From: an uncultured Clostridia bacterium
GTDB lineage: Bacteria > Bacillota > Clostridia > Lachnospirales > Anaerotignaceae
Direction of reading: 5' to 3'
Assembly (NCBI GenBank): GCA_910587735.1
Contig: CAJUNT010000022.1
Span: 1-22,746, forward strand
DNA: 22,746 bases
How positions within the stretch are numbered: position 1 is the stretch's first letter; every line of letters starts with the position of its first letter. This document shows positions 21,074 through 22,746 of the stretch, in pieces. Position numbers and translations under genes: made by a program. The notes below the pieces were generated by a model. It saw only the letters and a program-made list of their open reading frames with translations. It was not told the origin of the DNA and did not search any database.

Positions 21074-21796
21074 ATGGATGAAATACAAAATAATTTAAAA
21101 TATATTTTGTGTGAATTATTAAATGATGAAACAGTACAGGAAAATATAGTCAATATTGTAAAAAAGGCAAAACAACAGACAGAAGAATTTAGACAAAAAT
21201 TGGAAGAATTAGAAAAAGATAAAAACGATTTCTTTTATAAATTGCAGGAAACACAAAAAGAATGTGAAAAACTGCAACAAAATTGTGAAATATTGGAAAA
21301 AGAAAAAAATGAAATGCAGTACCAAAAAGATAAAATATATCAGCAATTTCAAAATTATAAAAAAGAATATGAACCTTTGCAAGATATAAAAGATTTTTGG
21401 CAAGGGGCTTTACAATTAGAGGCGAATCAAAAATCTTATTTAAAAAAATTATGCGGTGAATGGGATATAAAATCTCTTATTGCATTGGGAAAAGACAAAA
21501 ACAGTATCAAACAGTTATGGAATTTTATTAGAGATGAAATTATGAGTACAAACGGTAATTATCAAAATATTAAAACATTATCCTCATTTTTTGATTTATG
21601 TATTGATGTTTATAATATGACAAATATTAGAAAAGAACATTATGAAAAAATACAGGTGCTGATTGGTAAAGAATATAATTCAAGACAATATATTAAAACA
21701 TCAGAAAGTGTTGTAAATGGCATTGTAAAAGAGGTCGTTTTAAATGGCTATACTATGAGAAATGATGTTATGAAACCTATTGTAATTGTGGAATAA
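21074..21796 (+). CDS. Coiled-coil protein with GrpE-like C-terminus
   Basis: A 240-residue soluble protein. Residues about 15-105 form a long coiled coil (EFRQKLEELEKDKNDFFYKL and further heptads rich in E, K and Q). Residues 110-200 are helical, and residues about 210-240 (GIVKEVVLNGYTMRND, ending MKPIVIVE) match the C-terminal beta domain of GrpE: V-x-E-V, four residues on GY, then a closing P-x-x-V-x-V. A coiled coil followed by this wing is the GrpE layout, which suggests a divergent nucleotide-exchange or adaptor role with an Hsp70-like ATPase. It differs from housekeeping GrpE in the long middle insert. TTAGGAG precedes the ATG. The next gene starts 102 bases on, in the same direction. 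The GrpE link is inference from a short motif. Confidence 0.6.
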   Translation: MDEIQNNLKYILCELLNDETVQENIVNIVKKAKQQTEEFRQKLEELEKDKNDFFYKLQETQKECEKLQQNCEILEKEKNEMQYQKDKIYQQFQNYKKEYEPLQDIKDFWQGALQLEANQKSYLKKLCGEWDIKSLIALGKDKNSIKQLWNFIRDEIMSTNGNYQNIKTLSSFFDLCIDVYNMTNIRKEHYEKIQVLIGKEYNSRQYIKTSESVVNGIVKEVVLNGYTMRNDVMKPIVIVE

Positions 21797-21898
21797 TACA
21801 AGCAAATAATTTTACTCTTGATTGATTGATTTATGTGGTATACAATAATGTGTGCATGAATATATAAATGTTGCGGGTTAAGAAAGGAGCTTATCAAT

Positions 21899-22746
21899 AT
21901 GGATAACAAATGGAATATTGCAGAAAAACCTGGAGTATATGAAAAGTGCTGTAAAATGGAAAATATTATAAGAAATATATTTAAAAACCCTAAAGCATGG
22001 CCGAATGGATTTATACAGTTGGTAGATGGGGAAGAAAAATGGTATCATCATAGAGAAACACATATTTTTATTCCAACAGCACAAAGTGATATAGAGCAGA
22101 CATATGACAATAAACCAGAAACAGGTGTGATTACTTTAAAATCTGGTGAAATACATTGGGATTATATGACTGAGGAGGAAGCGTTAAAAATTATTCCTGG
22201 TTTTATTGCTTTCAATCCTAAAACACCAAATGGTATAGATTTGAGTGAAGTTTGTCAAAACAATGTTATTTTTTTGAAAGATGGTAAAGTATATGATGCA
22301 AAAAGTAATACTGTTCGTTCTGCACAGGAGAATGAACAGGGAAAAGTTTTACAAATATGTCATTTAGATAATGCTTATGAATGTAATGATATAGCATCAT
22401 GGTATTATGACATTTATCTTTGGGCAAAATTAGGCGCTATTCCATCTGTATTGCGTACTTTAAAAGGCTGCTGGAGTATTATGCAGTTTTTAATAGATAA
22501 TTTTAATCATATAGATTTTACAGAATTTATATTAAAAGGGGAAGGAAATCGTATTGCAGAGGTGAAAGAGGAAACAACCCCTGAAGTGATTGTAGAAGAA
22601 GTAACCCCAGTAGCAAGTGTAGTAGAAACCCCAGTAGCAAGTGTAGCAGAAACTGCACCAGTGATAGAAACACCAGTAGCAAGTGTAGCAGAAACTGCAC
22701 CAGTGGTAGAAACACCAGTAGCAAGTGTAGCAGAAACTGCACCAGT
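21899..22746 (+). CDS. Repeat-tailed hypothetical protein, runs off the window
   Basis: The ATG at 21899, behind AAAGGAGC, opens at least 282 codons with no stop before the window ends, so the gene is partial at its 3' end. Residues 1-230 look like a folded, Trp-rich soluble region with no signal peptide (KAWPNGFIQLVDGEEKWYHH; GVITLKSGEIHWDYMTEEEA). From about residue 235 it becomes a Pro/Ala/Val/Glu linker of 14-residue repeats, AETAPVVETPVASV. I do not recognise the folded part. Such linkers usually join a folded domain to a further domain, which would lie beyond the edge. It probably forms an operon with the GrpE-like gene. Confidence 0.75.
   Translation, partial: MDNKWNIAEKPGVYEKCCKMENIIRNIFKNPKAWPNGFIQLVDGEEKWYHHRETHIFIPTAQSDIEQTYDNKPETGVITLKSGEIHWDYMTEEEALKIIPGFIAFNPKTPNGIDLSEVCQNNVIFLKDGKVYDAKSNTVRSAQENEQGKVLQICHLDNAYECNDIASWYYDIYLWAKLGAIPSVLRTLKGCWSIMQFLIDNFNHIDFTEFILKGEGNRIAEVKEETTPEVIVEEVTPVASVVETPVASVAETAPVIETPVASVAETAPVVETPVASVAETAP
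22601..22746 (+). repeat. 42-bp coding tandem repeat in the last gene
   Basis: CCAGTAGCAAGTGTAG-like blocks start at 22607, 22631, 22673 and 22715, so spacings are 24, 42 and 42 bases. They encode the VETPVASVAETAP-type linker, and the array continues past the window edge. Adjacent units are almost identical, pointing to recent expansion. Confidence 0.9.

Overview
This is a strongly AT-rich, low-GC window from an anaerobic, probably spore-forming Firmicute of the Clostridia. The evidence is a class III (oxygen-sensitive) ribonucleotide reductase with its activase, a YlmC/YmxH-type sporulation protein, a HisZ plus short-form HisG pair, GGAGG-like ribosome binding sites, and several textbook TTGACA-17-TATAAT promoters. 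A species cannot be named from this sequence alone.

Layout. (1) 1-2014: two tandem paralogous small genes, then a degraded prophage. Readable scraps of an NlpC/P60-like motif, an XkdQ-like tail protein start, a PBSX-type terminase large subunit and a phage cell-wall-hydrolase-like C-terminus are broken by frameshifts and stops. An intergenic repeat sits at one junction. (2) 2422-5230: a membrane-anchored protein with a Lys/Ala-rich inside arm and an acidic repeat tail, then a class I PLP aminotransferase. (3) 5644-8477 (minus): nrdD-nrdG, with a promoter overlapped by two NrdR boxes 31 bp apart. Their likely regulator, nrdR, is at 11421-11885. (4) 8757-11163: ymxH, tRNA-Lys(UUU), a nucleotidyltransferase, tRNA-Arg(CCG), a small ABM-like gene with a nonsense codon, and an unrecognised 47-codon ORF. 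(5) 12020-18631: histidine operon hisZ-G-D-B-H-A-F from a consensus promoter, split twice by intergenic repeats. hisI, hisE and hisC are not here. (6) 18820-22746: two secreted proteins (the second a stalk-domain gene interrupted by TGA), a coiled-coil protein with a GrpE-like C-terminus, and a repeat-tailed protein running off the window.

Two themes run through the window. First, a family of imperfect interspersed repeats occupies nearly every large intergenic gap. It carries GCGTTCGC/GCGAACGC ends and a core hairpin TTGAGAGC-AAC-GCTCTCAA, seen eight times. Second, three otherwise intact coding frames are interrupted by a single in-frame TGA (349, 10507, 19897) with homologous or domain-consistent coding beyond it. 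This points to ongoing gene decay or, less likely, UGA readthrough.

I did not find a clearly new defence or mobile system. The best candidates for novelty are the repeat family, the TGA-interrupted frames, a perfect 44-bp palindrome next to nrdR, and the GrpE-like cassette at the right edge.
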